Source: Plasmodium brasilianum
Taxonomy: Eukaryota > Apicomplexa > Aconoidasida > Haemosporida > Plasmodiidae
Assembly (NCBI RefSeq): GCF_023973825.1
Contig: NC_090127.1
Coordinates: 1,522,001-1,586,000 of the forward strand
Reading direction: 5' to 3'
Length of the DNA stretch: 64,000 bases
Shown: positions 62,198 to 64,000 of the stretch, piece after piece
Numbering within the stretch: position 1 is the first letter of the stretch
Layout of the letters: each line of letters opens with the position of its first letter
The notes under the pieces: model-generated
Told to the model about the DNA's origin: nothing
Seen by the model: only the letters and a program-made list of their open reading frames with translations
Databases searched by the model: none
Position numbers and translations under genes: made by a program

Positions 62198-64000
62198 AAA
62201 TTTAATATATAATATGTAGTTAAATATAATTTACAATAAACAAAATAAACAAACTTTTAATTATAGAACTTTGAAATAAAAAGGGTAATTTACAAAATAT
62301 TGATATTAATTTTTTATTAATTATTGTAAAATGGTGTAGAGAGGAAAGATCAATTACCTTTAAATATTTAACGTATGAATATATATATATATATATATTT
62401 ATGGTAATGGGAAATGAACACTACATCCGAATTAAGAATATCTTTAGAAAATTAATAAATAAAATATTTTTTGTTTTATATTGTGTACTCCTAATATAGC
62501 TGTTGTTCGCCATCTTATCAAAATTAAGGTATAATTTATAGTATATATATACATAATATTGTTATAATATATATAAGTTTTTAATTAATAAATAAATACA
62601 AGAAAACGAACGGAATAAATAATAAATATGGATAGAAAAAATTATTTCGTCTCAAATGGAAGTATTAGAAGAACGCATCAAAAAGAATACTCTGTTTTCT
62701 TTAAAATGAAATTTTACTTTTTAGTTCCAAGAATAACAAAATATTACTGATATGGAGGACAAAAAAATAAAGTGGAACTTTATATATAAAAAATATATGT
62801 TGTATATGATTTACTTTTATCAAGGATTTTACTATATATAAGAAATTACATTTTGCCTTTTGCTAATTTTTGTAGACACATATACATATGCATAAATGTG
62901 TGTGCATCTGTATGCTTGCATACAATTATGACCTTTAAAATAAGGATAAAGGTAACGAATAAAAAAGATGAAATTAATTACTCTTGATTGTTTTTCAATA
63001 TACCCATATTGTATATTCCTCCGTTGTATGTTTACTCTTAAAAAGTAATGTATTTATAGTGTTAGATGAAATAAAAGGAACTATTCATATACCATAACTG
63101 TTTGCAGCAAATATAGCGAATACTACATTAACGCTATTTAAGTTGTCCAGTAAATATATGCTCCTGCACATTTTTGTTCTAGTAACGGAAAGTTGTTAAC
63201 AAAATAATTGAAAGATATGTACAAGTAGGAAAATAAAAGATAATTATAAATATTAATAATTATTAATAATTATTAATAATTACTTTTAATATATATTATT
63301 CATATTATTAATAACTATTAAAAGAATTTTATGTAGACAATACCATTTATAAACGAAAACATGAGCTTTGTTTCCTGTGTGGGGAAAAATAACATAAATG
63401 AAATAGTACACTTGGTAGAAAGGGAGTAGATTAAATTCAGCTTTTAAGAGGGTATTACTTTAATATACTTGTATCTAACCGTATTAAATTAATAGATATA
63501 TATATGGACGTTCTCACATATACATATACATACAAAAGTGCCATAAGGAAAGGCTTTTTCTCATTCATTAGGATGAAAAAAATAAGAAAGAGTTCAATTT
63601 TTTCCTTAAAAATAAAAAACATGTTTAAAATAAAATTATGCTAAAGAATTGTTGTATTAATACGTTCGTAATCTTTTTCCCTTCTATAACCAAAATTTGT
63701 GAAAAATGATTTCCACTTTTATTGTATGTATCTATAAGGTGATCAAAAAAAAAAAATATATAAATCATTTATTCGTAAGTAGCTTACAAAATGTTTTGCA
63801 GTATATTTTAAAATGGACATTTTCAGCCAATGTTTGTCTTACATATTTTTTTTTTTTCCTTTTTTTTTTTTTATATTTTTAATCTTTTACTTTTATTGTT
63901 CTTTATTTAATTAATGAAAAGGAAACATTTATAATTTTAGTTTGTATGGGCATATAAATAATGTACTGTACACATAAAATGAGAATGAAAAAAAAGATGC
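62198..64000. other. Terminal region, no certain gene
   Basis: 1.8 kb of AT-rich DNA downstream of the tRNA. A 40-codon ATG frame at 62628-62750 and a possible two-exon frame (63361-63414 joined to 63572-63628, phase 0, 36 residues; MSFVSCVGKNNINEIVHL, then DEKNKKEF...) are the only exon-like pieces. Tandem AATAATT palindromes occur at 63245-63285. Neither frame is strong enough to call; the next real gene probably begins beyond the window. Confidence 0.4.

Noticed and set aside
62628..62750. 40-codon ATG frame downstream of the tRNA
   Set aside because: Frames of this length are expected by chance across 64 kb in six frames; no other support.
1..64000. Searches for rRNA, CRISPR arrays, transposons, subtelomeric antigen families and bacterial-type transfer
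   Set aside because: None seen. Tandem repeats have no spacer structure, and all recognisable genes are ordinary core Plasmodium genes.

Overview
The window is nuclear DNA of a malaria parasite (genus Plasmodium). It is very AT-rich, with long (A)n, (T)n and (AT)n tracts. Introns are short with GT...AG borders, and exons stand out as islands of higher GC. Proteins carry Asn/Lys-rich low-complexity insertions, and several families are apicomplexan-specific (CelTOS, MDV1, a perforin-like protein). There are no var/pir/stevor-type genes, rRNA, plasmid or insertion-sequence features, so this is a core chromosomal segment. From memory, the gene order matches the P. falciparum chromosome 12 block running from adrenodoxin-type ferredoxin through mitochondrial peroxiredoxin, a SUN protein, a cyclophilin, cpn10, SR10, apicoplast seryl-tRNA synthetase, glycerol-3-phosphate dehydrogenase, SRP19, MDV1 and CelTOS to PPLP2. 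The proteins are neither falciparum nor vivax in detail; P. malariae-like is a guess.

Layout. 0-10 kb: a secreted multi-exon protein (+), mitochondrial ferredoxin (-, five exons), an ABM-fold protein (+), a small secreted protein (+, three exons) and a multi-pass membrane protein (+, five exons). 10-19 kb: mitochondrial 2-Cys peroxiredoxin, SUN-domain protein, divergent cyclophilin (all +) and cpn10 (-). 21-33 kb: a HERP-like membrane protein (-), a three-exon RIIa-domain protein (-), SDHAF4 (+), a 1368-residue low-complexity protein (-) and radial-spoke protein RSPH9 (+). 34-46 kb: SR10 seven-TM receptor, apicoplast SerRS, a DUF3429/TMEM69-like membrane protein, NAD-dependent G3PDH (five exons) (all +) and SRP19 (-). 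48-62 kb: a large membrane protein (+), MDV1/PEG3 (-), CelTOS (-), PPLP2 (+) and tRNA-Pro(CGG). The last 1.8 kb holds no convincing gene.

Themes. Organelle functions recur (ferredoxin, peroxiredoxin, cpn10, SDHAF4, SerRS). Two axonemal proteins (RIIa domain and RSPH9) lie within about 8 kb of each other. The 52-61 kb segment groups three secreted proteins of membrane breaching: MDV1 (gamete egress), CelTOS (cell traversal) and PPLP2 (perforin for gametocyte egress). By eye MDV1 and CelTOS share a helical core and may be tandem paralogues. Their upstream regions carry TAGCTA and TGCATGCA words.

Reading splice borders by hand also suggests several very small multi-exon genes in stretches that look empty: 9672-10189, 11974-12398, 52077-52300, and less surely 3508-3941 and 63361-63628. 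All exon borders here come from sequence inspection only.
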